Assembly (NCBI RefSeq): GCF_023016265.1
Contig: NZ_CP095412.1
Location: 1,178,001 to 1,242,000, forward strand
Source of the DNA: Blastococcus sp. PRF04-17
GTDB taxonomy: Bacteria; Actinomycetota; Actinomycetes; Mycobacteriales; Geodermatophilaceae
Reading direction: 5' to 3'
Length of the DNA stretch: 64,000 nucleotides
The notes under the pieces were generated by a model that was given only the letters and a program-made list of their open reading frames with translations, made no database searches and was not told the DNA's origin. Numbering within the stretch: position 1 is the stretch's first letter; each line of letters begins with the position of its first letter. Both the position numbers and the translations under genes were made by a program. Of the stretch, positions 54,610 to 64,000 are shown piece after piece.

Positions 54610-55399
54610 GTGCTGCCCGGTCTGTCCCCCGCCCGACGGCGCGTCGTCCTGGCGCTGCTCGCCCTGCTCGTGCTCGCCTCGACGGTGCTCACCGTCGTCC
54701 TGGTGTCCCGGCCGGGCACCACCGCCGAGCCGGTCGAGCAGGCCCGCCCCGGGCCGGTCCTGCTGGTGCCCGGCTACGGCGGCGGGACCGGCTCGCTGCA
54801 GGCGCTGGCCGCCGAACTCAGGGTCCACGGCCGCGACGCGACGATCGTCGCCCTGCCCGGGAGCGGCACGGGCGACCTCCGCGCGTCGGCCGACGTCCTG
54901 GGCGTCGCCGCAGCCGCGGCGCTGGACCGGACCGGTGAGGACACCGTCGACGTCGTCGGCTACTCCGCCGGTGGCCTGATCGCCCGCCTCTGGGTGGCGG
55001 AGGGCAACGCCGATCGGGTCCGCCGGGTCCTCACCCTGGGTTCTCCGCACCACGGGACGTCGCTGGCCGACCTCGCCGGCAGCCTGGCGCCCGACCAGTG
55101 CCCCGAGGGCTGCCGGCAGATGGCCTCCGGCAGTGACCTGCTCGCCGAGCTGAACGCGGGCGACGAGACGCCGGAGGGCCCGACCTGGGTGTCGATCTGG
55201 ACGACGCAGGACGAGACGGTCACCCCGCCCGACTCGGCCCGCCTCGACGGCGCGCTGAAGCTGCCCGTGCAATCGGTGTGCGCGGACGCCCGGATCGGGC
55301 ACGGCGAGCTGCCGCGCAGCCCGCTCGTGCACCAGATGGTCCTCGCGCTGCTGGCCGCGGGGGACCCGGTCGAGCTGGGCCCCGCGGACTGCGGCCGCC

Positions 55400-55410
<11 letters not shown>
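54610..55410 (+). CDS. Membrane-anchored alpha/beta-hydrolase (lipase-like)
   Basis: A protein of 266 residues. An N-terminal membrane anchor (about 12-35, VVLALLALLVLASTVLTVVL) precedes a hydrolase domain. VLLVPGYGGGTGSLQALA is the oxyanion region, VVGYSAGGLIARLW the nucleophile elbow (Ser in GYSAGG), and LGSPHHGTSLADLAG the second lipase block. Two Cys (QCPEGCR) may form a disulphide outside the cell. The family is esterase or triacylglycerol lipase type. GTG start. Its 3-prime end overlaps the uvrA-like gene by 11 bases, tail to tail. Confidence 0.87.
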
Positions 55411-57804
<2,394 letters not shown>

Positions 57805-57808
<4 letters not shown>

Positions 57809-58215
57809 GGCTGCTCCTGGATGCGGATCATGTTGCCCGCGGGGTCGCGGAAGGCGGCGTCGCGGACGCCGTAGGGCTGATCGGCCGGCTCCTGCACGAC
57901 CTCGGCGCCGCCGGCGACGATCCGCTCGAAGGCGCCGTCGAGGTCGGGGGTGGCCAGGTTGACGCCGAAGAAGCTGCCCTTGGCCATCAGCTCCCCGATG
58001 GTGCGCTTCTCGTCGTCGGTGAGGCCGGGCGTGGCCGCCGGCGGGTGCAGCACGATGGCCGTGTCGGGCTGGCCGGCCGGGCCGACGGTGATCCAGCGCA
58101 TGCCGCCGTAGCCCACGTCGAGGCGCACCTCGAAACCCAGGACGTCGCGGAAGAACGCCAGGGACGCGTCCGGGTCGGTGTGCGGGAGGAAGCTCGAGTG
58201 GATGGTGATGTCCAT
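57805..58215 (-). CDS. VOC family glyoxalase/bleomycin-resistance-like protein
   Basis: A protein of 136 residues: MDITIHSSFLPHTDPDASLA, FFRDVLGFEVRLDVGYGGMRW, and the C-terminal YGVRDAAFRDPAGNMIRIQE, which carries the metal-binding Glu position of the fold. Substrate unknown. It lies between an AraC regulator and a UvrA-like ATPase, a grouping also seen in other actinobacteria. The start at 58215 is the Met matching the family start. Confidence 0.9.
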
Positions 58216-58220
58216 GCCGG

Positions 58221-58703
58221 TCACGCTAGGAGCGGCTCGGGGGCCGGGGCTTCTCGATTCCTGACCGGGTTCCGGGGCCTGACCGGTCGGGTGACCTGCT
58301 TGGCCACGCACGCCGGCATGCCCGCCGTGGCCCGCCCGGCCGTCGAGAGCGCCGACTCCCGGCGGTAGGCGCTCGGCGGCACCCCGACCAGCTCGGTGAA
58401 ACGGGTGCTGAACGTGCCCAGGGACGAGCAGCCGACGGCGAAGCAGACCTCGGTGACGCTGAGGTCGCCGCCGCGCAGCAGGGCCATCGCCCGCTCGATG
58501 CGCCGGGTCATCAGGTAGCTGTAGGGCGACTCGCCGAACGCGGCGCGGAACTCCCGGCTCAGATGACCGGCGGACATGTGCGCGCCACGGGCGAGCGCCG
58601 CGACGTCGAGGGGCTGGGCGTACTCGCGGTCGATCCGGTCGCGGACCCGGCGCAGCCGCGCGAGGGCGCGCAGGCGCTCCTCATCGACGGATCTGCTGGT
58701 CAC
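58221..58703 (-). CDS. AraC family transcriptional regulator
   Basis: A protein of 160 residues with the DNA-binding domain near its N-terminus: PLDVAALARGAHMSAGHLSR (first helix-turn-helix, about 32-51) and LSVTEVCFAVGCSSLGTFST (second), then FTELVGVPPSAYRR. No ligand-binding domain is present, as in MarA/SoxS-size regulators. It ends 5 bases before the VOC gene and probably controls the VOC and UvrA-like genes. Confidence 0.92.
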   Translation of the reverse strand: MTSRSVDEERLRALARLRRVRDRIDREYAQPLDVAALARGAHMSAGHLSREFRAAFGESPYSYLMTRRIERAMALLRGGDLSVTEVCFAVGCSSLGTFSTRFTELVGVPPSAYRRESALSTAGRATAGMPACVAKQVTRPVRPRNPVRNREAPAPEPLLA

Positions 58704-58728
58704 CTGCCGGATCGTGCCGGACGGGGGC

Positions 58729-59538
58729 CTAGCTCGTCACGTCCTTGGTGGTGAAGTTCGCCCACGCGGCGGCGAGCAGGACGCCGACGTAGACCGCCTG
58801 CAGCGCGATGCCGCGGGTGATGTCCCGCCAGAGGATCGGGTCGCGGAACAGGTCGACGAAGGCCAGCCAGTAGCGGGTCGGCAGGTAGGGCGCGATCGGC
58901 GAGGCGGCGTCCAGGGTGAACAGCAGGGACGACGTCACGAGCACGGCCAGCGCTCCCATCGTCGCGCCCAGCGGCGAGTCGGTGAGCGTGGAGAAGAACA
59001 GCGCGAACGCCGCGACGCCGAGCATCGACACGGCCACGTAGCCGATCGCGAGCAGCGTCCGGCCGCCGATCTCCTCCGGGGTGAGGGAGGTGCCCGACAC
59101 CGAGGTGCCGGCGATCGGTTCCGCCTCGAACATCGTCGTCCCCACCAGGTAGCCGACGGCCGCGACGACCGCGACGGTGACGAGCACGAACGCGAGGACG
59201 GCGACCAGCTTGGCCACGAGCAGCTGCGTGCGGCCGGCGGGGCGGGCGAGCAGGTAGCGCAGGGTGCCGGCCTGCGCCTCGCCGGCGATGGCGTCGCCGG
59301 CCACGACGGCGACGGCGATCGGCAGGAACAGCGGCAGCACGACCGCCAGCGCGGCCAGCGGGTAGAGCGTCCCGTTGGCGAGGACGGCGGAGAGGAACGG
59401 CGGTCCCTCGCCCGGCCGCGGCGCCAGATCGGTGAGGACCAGGAGGACGGCGACGAGCACCGGCAGCGCGTTGAGGACGGCGATCGTCGCCCAGGTGCGT
59501 GGGCGCCGGAACATCTTGCGCAGCTCGACGAGGATCAC
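58729..59538 (-). CDS. ABC transporter permease (ABC-2 type)
   Basis: A protein of 269 residues with six membrane segments. The start ILVELRKMFRRPRTWATIAV is typical of ABC-2 permeases, as is AGEAQAGTLRYLLARPAGR in the first cytoplasmic loop. The GTG start overlaps the ATPase stop (GTGA). It works with the ATPase upstream as an exporter. Substrate unknown. Confidence 0.9.
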   Translation of the reverse strand: MILVELRKMFRRPRTWATIAVLNALPVLVAVLLVLTDLAPRPGEGPPFLSAVLANGTLYPLAALAVVLPLFLPIAVAVVAGDAIAGEAQAGTLRYLLARPAGRTQLLVAKLVAVLAFVLVTVAVVAAVGYLVGTTMFEAEPIAGTSVSGTSLTPEEIGGRTLLAIGYVAVSMLGVAAFALFFSTLTDSPLGATMGALAVLVTSSLLFTLDAASPIAPYLPTRYWLAFVDLFRDPILWRDITRGIALQAVYVGVLLAAAWANFTTKDVTS

Positions 59539-60449
59539 CGGTCGACCCGGTCCGTGCTCGCGCCGGCCGCGGCGAGCACGACCTCCTCGAGGGTGGGCCG
59601 CTCCAGGCCCAGCCCGTGCACCGGCACCCCGGCGGCGACGAGGAGGGCGTTCACCTCGGCCGGGTCGCCGCCGCGCACGACGACCCGCTCGCCGTCGATC
59701 GAGGTGACCCGCCCGTCGAGCGTCGCCCGCACGCGGTCGGGCGCGGAGGTACGGACGATCGTCGAGCCGGTCGGCGCGGTGAGCGTCGCCAGCCGGTCCT
59801 GGAGGACCAGCCGGCCGCGGTCGAGGACGCCGACCCGCGTGCACAGCTGCTCCACCTCGGCGAGCAGGTGGCTGGAGAGGAAGACGGTGGTGCCGCCGCG
59901 GTGCAGGTCGAGCAGCAGCTCGCGGATCTCGGTGATGCCCTGCGGGTCCAGGCCGTTGGTCGGCTCGTCGAGGACCAGCAGCTCCGGCCGGCGCAGGAGG
60001 GCGCCGGCCAGCCCGAGGCGCTGGCGCATGCCGAGCGAGTAGTTCTTGACCGGGCGGCGGCCCGCCCCGCCCAAGCCGACCTGGTCGAGGGCCTCGGCGA
60101 TGCGGCGGCGCCGGGTGCGCCAGGGGCCGCCGCGGCCCGACGCGTCCAGCAGCGAGAGGTTCTCCGCGCCCGAGAGGTGCCCGTAGTGCGCCGGTCCCTC
60201 GATCAGCGCGCCCACCCGTGGCAGGACGCGGCGGCCGGCCCGTGGCATGGACTGACCCAGCAGCTCGATGCTGCCGCTGGTCGGCAGCACCAGCCCGAGG
60301 AGCATGCGCACCGTGGTCGTCTTGCCCGAGCCGTTGGCGCCGAGGAACCCGTAGACGTCGCCCTCGCGCACGTCGAGGTCGATGCCGTCGACGGCCCGGA
60401 GCCGCCCGTAGCGCTTGACCAGGTCGGCCGTGGCGATGACGGCGGTCAT
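59535..60449 (-). CDS. ABC exporter ATP-binding protein
   Basis: A protein of 304 residues: Walker A GFLGANGSGKTTTVRML (about 34-50), signature YSLGMRQRLGLAGALL, Walker B LLVLDEPTNGLDPQGI, switch His in LSSHLLAEVEQL. The C-terminal tail of about 80 residues is that of DrrA/CcmA-like exporters. It lies between an RseB/LolA-like gene and the permease gene, overlapping both. Confidence 0.93.
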   Translation of the reverse strand: MTAVIATADLVKRYGRLRAVDGIDLDVREGDVYGFLGANGSGKTTTVRMLLGLVLPTSGSIELLGQSMPRAGRRVLPRVGALIEGPAHYGHLSGAENLSLLDASGRGGPWRTRRRRIAEALDQVGLGGAGRRPVKNYSLGMRQRLGLAGALLRRPELLVLDEPTNGLDPQGITEIRELLLDLHRGGTTVFLSSHLLAEVEQLCTRVGVLDRGRLVLQDRLATLTAPTGSTIVRTSAPDRVRATLDGRVTSIDGERVVVRGGDPAEVNALLVAAGVPVHGLGLERPTLEEVVLAAAGASTDRVDR

Positions 60450-61564
60450 CGGGCGGCCGCCAGCTCGGGCAGCTCTGCGGCGGCGGCCGCGAGCGCGTCG
60501 GGGGTGACCGTGCCGGTCAGGACGTATGGGCCCTCGCCCGACGGCTGGACGACCATAAGGGACACCGGCCCGGCCGCGATGCGGGTGCCGAGCTCGTCGG
60601 TGACCGCCTCCGGGCTGCGAGCCAGCGTCGCGCGCAGCCCGTTGGCCAGCCGGAACGGCACGGGGGCCACGGCCAGCAGCGTGACGCCGCGGCCGTAGAG
60701 CCCGATACCGGGCGGCACGCCCGCCAACTGCCGGCGGTCGAGGCCGGCCAGCTGCGCCGGCAGCGCGACCGGGCGGATGCGCCGGCCGGCCTCCAGGACC
60801 ACGTCCGCTTGCTGTCCCTGCCGGACCCACGCCGCCGGAGGCGGGGTGAACCCGGTGACCTCCGATGGCGGGACCGCCACCTCGAGGTCGAGGAACCTGG
60901 TGTCGAGCGCGGGCCGCTCCGCCTCCTTGGCGAACACCTCGACCTGCAGCGGGATGCCGCTGTCGGGGTCGACCCAGACGTCGACCCGCTCGACCGACGT
61001 AGCCTCCTCGGCCGGGGTGAGCCGGACCCCGAGCGCGTCGCGGCCGGCGACGGTCCGGGCACCGATCCGGGCGAGCTCGCCGTCGGTCGCCTCGGAGAGC
61101 AGTCGTCGGCCGAGCGCGTTCGGCAGGAGGTCCGGCGGGGCGGGCAGGTCCAGCGGGCGGAGCGACGACCGGGTGGCGGTGGCGGCCTCGTACTCCCAGG
61201 TCCAGGTGCCCGTCGCGTCGCGGTGGGTGCCGGTCTCCCCCGCCGCGGTGACGACGTCGACGCGGTTGTCCAGCGGCCCGCGCCACCAGATGCGCATCGT
61301 CGTCCGGTCGCTGAACAGGTCGGCGACGGAGGTGAGCTGGTCGGTCACCGGCAGGGACAGGCCACCGGCCGAGACCGCGTAGCCGGAGAAGCCGACCGCG
61401 TCGCTGGCCAGCACCGCGGCCCGCAGCTCGGCGGCGGGCACGTCAGCGTCGGAGGCGGGCAGCGCGCCGATGACCGGCGGCAGCGCCACGAGGACGGCGG
61501 CCAGCGCTCCCACGGCGGCCCAGCGGAGCCCCGCCCCGCGTCCTCGTGCCGCCACGTCGGCCAC
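60446..61564 (-). CDS. RseB/LolA-like secreted or membrane-anchored protein
   Basis: A protein of about 372 residues. One N-terminal membrane segment (about 12-32) precedes an external domain with the RseB/LolA-like beta sheet: SDAVGFSGYAVSAGGLSLPV, then RIWWRGPLDNRVDVVTAAGE, and RDALGVRLTPAEEATSVERV. A second domain runs to the C-terminus. Relatives bind lipids or act in sigma-E regulation. The GTG at 61564 is a reasonable start but its ribosome site is weak. First gene of a three-gene operon with the ABC exporter. Confidence 0.82.
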   Translation of the reverse strand: MADVAARGRGAGLRWAAVGALAAVLVALPPVIGALPASDADVPAAELRAAVLASDAVGFSGYAVSAGGLSLPVTDQLTSVADLFSDRTTMRIWWRGPLDNRVDVVTAAGETGTHRDATGTWTWEYEAATATRSSLRPLDLPAPPDLLPNALGRRLLSEATDGELARIGARTVAGRDALGVRLTPAEEATSVERVDVWVDPDSGIPLQVEVFAKEAERPALDTRFLDLEVAVPPSEVTGFTPPPAAWVRQGQQADVVLEAGRRIRPVALPAQLAGLDRRQLAGVPPGIGLYGRGVTLLAVAPVPFRLANGLRATLARSPEAVTDELGTRIAAGPVSLMVVQPSGEGPYVLTGTVTPDALAAAAAELPELAAAR

Positions 61565-61645
61565 GGTACGTGCGGATCCCGGACGACGATCCCGGTGTTC
61601 TAAGGCGTTGTGCCGAGCCTGTGCCGCGGTGCAGGCTGCGGCCGC

Positions 61646-62065
61646 ATGACGACCACACCGGACTGCCGGATCATCCGGCCCGAGCACGGCTACGAGGGCA
61701 GGACGGGGCTGGCCTACGGCGCCGGGGTGTCCGCCGAGTCCGCGGGCGCCACCGGGTTGTGCCTGCACACGCTGGTCGTCCCGCCGGGCGGCCGCGGCAC
61801 GGCGCACCTGCACGAGCACCACGAGTCGGCGATCTACGTGATCTCGGGCGAGGGCGAGATGTGGTGGGGCGAGGGGCTCGCCCAGCACGCCTACGTGAAC
61901 TCCGGCGACTTCGTCTACATCCCGGCCGGCGTCCCGCACCTGCCGGCCAATTGCAGCGCCAACGCACCGCTGACCGCGGTCGTCGCCCGCACGGATCCGA
62001 ACGAGCAGGAGAGCGTGGTGCTGCTGCCCGAGCTCGACGCCCTCGCGATCAGCCCGGGGCCATGA
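61646..62065 (+). CDS. Cupin domain protein
   Basis: A protein of 139 residues with a single cupin barrel. The metal motif G(X)5HXH is GTAHLHEHHESAIYVISGEGEMWW, split by convention into HLHEHHE and the Glu at the end; the second motif is GDFVYIPAGVPHLPAN. The substrate cannot be told. The Met at 61646 (MTTTPDCRII) matches the start of the domain. The 3-prime end overlaps the next, convergent gene by 17 bases. Confidence 0.87.
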   Translation: MTTTPDCRIIRPEHGYEGRTGLAYGAGVSAESAGATGLCLHTLVVPPGGRGTAHLHEHHESAIYVISGEGEMWWGEGLAQHAYVNSGDFVYIPAGVPHLPANCSANAPLTAVVARTDPNEQESVVLLPELDALAISPGP

Positions 62066-62341
62066 CCAGGCAGCAGAGCACCAGCAGCAGCGCTACGGGC
62101 GTCATGACCAGCCGCTCCGGCCGGCTGCGCGACGCCGCCTTCATCAGGACGCCGAGGCCGAAGCGTTGACGGCGTAGATCACGACCGAGATCGCGCTCCC
62201 GATGCGGTACCCGGTCGGCAGCACGCGGTGCCCGCCGCCCCACGCCAGGCGCCCCCACGGCCGGCCGAGGACCAGCCCGATCTGGAAGACGGCGAGCGCG
62301 CCGAGCAGCACGGAGACGACCACGGCCGCGGTCATGATCAC
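62049..62341 (-). CDS. Small membrane protein, frame broken near 62163
   Basis: A protein of about 97 residues with three membrane segments when repaired. The first part reads TAAVVVSVLLGALAVFQIGL and GGGHRVLPTGYRIGSAISVV; then the frame stops after IYAVNASAS. Another frame continues as FGLGVLMKAASRSRPERLVM and TPVALLLVLCCLVMAPG. Restoring one base near 62163 gives YAVNAFGLGVLMKAASRSRP. The total becomes 98 whole codons. The start is GTG 62341 or ATG 62335. Family not named; similar short membrane proteins occur in actinobacteria. Confidence 0.7.
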
Positions 62342-62353
62342 GGTCGAAGGCTG

Positions 62354-63585
62354 TCACACGCGGAGCGGTTGGCCGATGAGGATCTCGGTGCCGTCGGGGC
62401 GGTAGGTGCGCCATCGGCCGTCGGGTGGTCGTTCGACGCGGAAGCCGTGGTGGACCTTGGTGTGGTGGCGTTCGCAGAGCAGGGCGGAGTTCTCGAGGTT
62501 GGTGTCGCCGCCGTCGGCCCAGTGCACGAGGTGGTGGACATCGCACCAGTGGGTGGGGGCGCCGCAGCCGGCGAACACGCAGGACCGGTCGCGGTGCTCG
62601 ACGGCGCGCCGCAGCGCCCTGGGCACGACCCGGTGGCTCCGGCCGTAGTCCAGCGGGGCGCCGTCGGGACCGAACACGATCCGGGTGATGTCGCCGTCAC
62701 AGGCCAGCATGCGGGCCCGCGCGGCGGAGATCAGCGCGCCGAACCCCATCCGGCCCGCGGCCGGACCGGTCGCCGGGTCGACCAGGTCGTCGATGTCGAT
62801 GGTGACCGCGACCTGCGGTTTGGCGGTGCGCAGGATCGGCAGGTCGCCGGCGGCCAGGGCGTTGTCGGCCAGCTGGACCAGCGCGTCGGCCTGCTGCTGG
62901 GCGCGGGAGCGGCCGTCGCCGAGCGGCCGGTTGGCCTGCACGATCGACTCCAGCGCCGCCTGCACCCGCTCCCCGGCCACGGCGTCGAGCTCGAACCGGC
63001 CGCTCACCGAACCGTCGGCATGCTGGACGATCGACAGCGACCGCCCCTCGGTGGGGTCCGGCTCCGGGCCGTCGGGATCGAGGTGGGCCAGGTAGCGCTG
63101 CACCACCTGGGCGAGTTCGCCGGGCTGCTGGGAGGCGGCGACCTCGGCCAGCACCCGGTCCACCCCGGCGAGGTCGACGCCGGCCGCTGCGGCGGCGGCC
63201 ACGTGCTCGGGACGGGTGATCGGGCGATGACCGCAACGGCGTCGGCGGTGATCGCGCCGGCGGCGAAGCCCGCGGCCACCGCGGGCAGCAGCTCCAGCGC
63301 CCGGCCGGTGCGCACCAGCTGACCGGCGGCCGCCGGGGCGAGCAGGGCGTGCCCGCGCAGCCAGGACTGCATGGTCTTCTTCCCGTCGTGCTCGGCCGCC
63401 TGGGTCAGCTCGCCCTCCCGCACGTGGCGGGTCAGCTGCGCGGTCAGCCGGTTCGACGCCCGCACCAGCCGGCCGAGCCGTTCGAGCACCTGGGGCCCGA
63501 ACATGCCCTTCAGGTCCTGGGCGGCCAGGGCGTCGAGGTCGGCCTCCAGCGCCGCCAGCACATCACCCGAACCGTCCGAACACAC
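62354..63585 (-). CDS. DUF222/HNH endonuclease (13E12-like repeat family), frame broken near 63222
   Basis: A protein of about 410 residues when repaired. The N-terminal DUF222 half has FGPQVLERLGRLVRASNRLT and LRGHALLAPAAAGQLVRTGR; the C-terminal half has the HNH nuclease: CDVHHLVHWADGGDTNLENS and LLCERHHTKVHHG. The frame breaks after ITADAVAVIA; one G restored in the plus-strand run at 63222-63224 gives VIAPITRPEHVAAAA. Many copies of this family occur per actinobacterial genome, some being mobile-like. GTG at 63585 or 63561 is the start; a degenerate SOS box overlaps the first. Confidence 0.85.
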
Positions 63586-63591
63586 GTACGA
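63576..63591. promoter_or_regulatory. Degenerate LexA-like box at the DUF222 gene start
   Basis: CCGAAC-ACAC-GTACGA differs from TCGAAC-N4-GTTCGA at two positions. Mycobacterial 13E12 family genes are known to carry LexA boxes in this position, which raises the weight of an otherwise weak match. If functional, the gene start would be the GTG at 63561. Confidence 0.35.
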
Positions 63592-63659
63592 AGAATACCG
63601 GTCCCAGCCCGGTCCCGCAGCGCGAATCCCCAGGTCAGCAGCTTGTCCACAGATTCCGG

Positions 63660-64000
63660 TCAGCTCGTGCGCCGGCGAACCGGCCACCCCTCTACGCCCG
63701 GCCCGAAGTCCCACTCGTGGAGGTCTTCCTCCGCCTGCTCCACAACCTCCAAGATCTCGGTGAGGCCGTAGATGCCGATGCCACTACCGACCGCGTCCGC
63801 GACCAGGGACGTCGTCCCGGTCGAGTCGGGGGAATCGTCGAGGTAGTGAACCAGGGTGGCCAGCCCCCCGGACCCCTCCCCCGCCGGGTCCGCCAACCGG
63901 ACCAGCGAGCCGGGCCGAGGAAGCCCTGGGGGCGGTGTCCCCATCCGGTCCGCGAACACCCAGTGCACCGTGTCGCCGTGGACGCCGTACTCGAGCCGCT
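63660..64000 (-). CDS. Hypothetical protein, partial (5-prime end beyond the window)
   Basis: At least 112 residues, open to the right edge in a coding frame that reads RLEYGVHGDTVHWVFADRMG. A later part has LVRLADPAGEGSGGLATLVH and SLVADAVGSGIGIYGLTEIL, ending FGPGVEGWPVRRRTS. There is no membrane segment, signal peptide or motif I recognise. The composition, rich in Gly, Asp and Glu, fits a soluble cytoplasmic protein. Confidence 0.7.
   Translation of the reverse strand, partial: RLEYGVHGDTVHWVFADRMGTPPPGLPRPGSLVRLADPAGEGSGGLATLVHYLDDSPDSTGTTSLVADAVGSGIGIYGLTEILEVVEQAEEDLHEWDFGPGVEGWPVRRRTS

Overview
The window is very GC-rich actinobacterial DNA and most resembles the Geodermatophilaceae (Blastococcus, Geodermatophilus, Modestobacter). 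That placement is an inference from gene content: a division and cell-wall (dcw) cluster with sepF, wag31/divIVA and pgeF but no ftsA; a MurE with the DNPR signature of meso-diaminopimelate users; a mycobacterial-type adenosine kinase; LexA boxes of the TCGAAC-N4-GTTCGA type; cruF/cruG-like carotenoid genes; DUF3040 and DUF222-HNH proteins. Genes are packed into runs joined by ATGA or GTGA overlaps.

Layout. 1-3.7 kb: a sugar ABC importer on the minus strand (ATPase, binding lipoprotein, permease, start of a second permease). 3.8-6.0 kb: a small membrane protein and a K+/H+ antiporter. 6.1-9.2 kb: ileS on the plus strand. 9.2-29.7 kb: the dcw cluster, all minus, read from right to left as mraZ, rsmH, ftsL, ftsI, murE, murF, mraY, murD, ftsW, murG, murC, ftsQ, ftsZ, pgeF, yggS, sepF, yggT, divIVA. 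A five-repeat MraZ operator lies in front of mraZ. 30-34.7 kb: the divergent MoxR, DUF58, transglutaminase operon. 34.8-36.7 kb: a DUF3040 protein and dinB, the latter behind a perfect SOS box. 36.9-39.8 kb: two small genes for Gly-Gly-Ala-Asp repeat peptides, then a JmjC-type oxygenase and a sucrase/ferredoxin-like protein; this is the most novel-looking part. 39.8-42.5 kb: a phosphodiesterase/phosphatase-like enzyme, a methyltransferase, a VOC protein and a small zinc-ribbon-like protein. 42.6-47.3 kb: an SOS-box operon of DUF6504, HEPN-like and dnaE2. 47.4-52.7 kb: YbaK, GNAT and a four-gene carotenoid operon. 52.8-64 kb: adoK, a CDP-alcohol phosphatidyltransferase, a lipase, an AraC/VOC/UvrA-like cassette, an ABC exporter with an RseB/LolA-like protein, a cupin, a broken small membrane gene, a broken DUF222-HNH gene and a partial gene at the right edge.

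At least seven reading frames are broken, each by what looks like one missing base, mostly in a run of G or C. The genes are the sugar-binding lipoprotein, ftsZ, ftsW (twice), dnaE2 (twice), the small membrane gene near 62.2 kb and the DUF222 gene. Because ftsZ is among them and every case is a deletion, sequencing or assembly error is the simplest explanation. I annotate these as intact genes carrying an artefact rather than as pseudogenes.

I see no rRNA, tRNA, CRISPR array, insertion sequence or prophage. The only mobile-looking DNA is a 57-base palindromic element inserted in frame in the uvrA-like gene.
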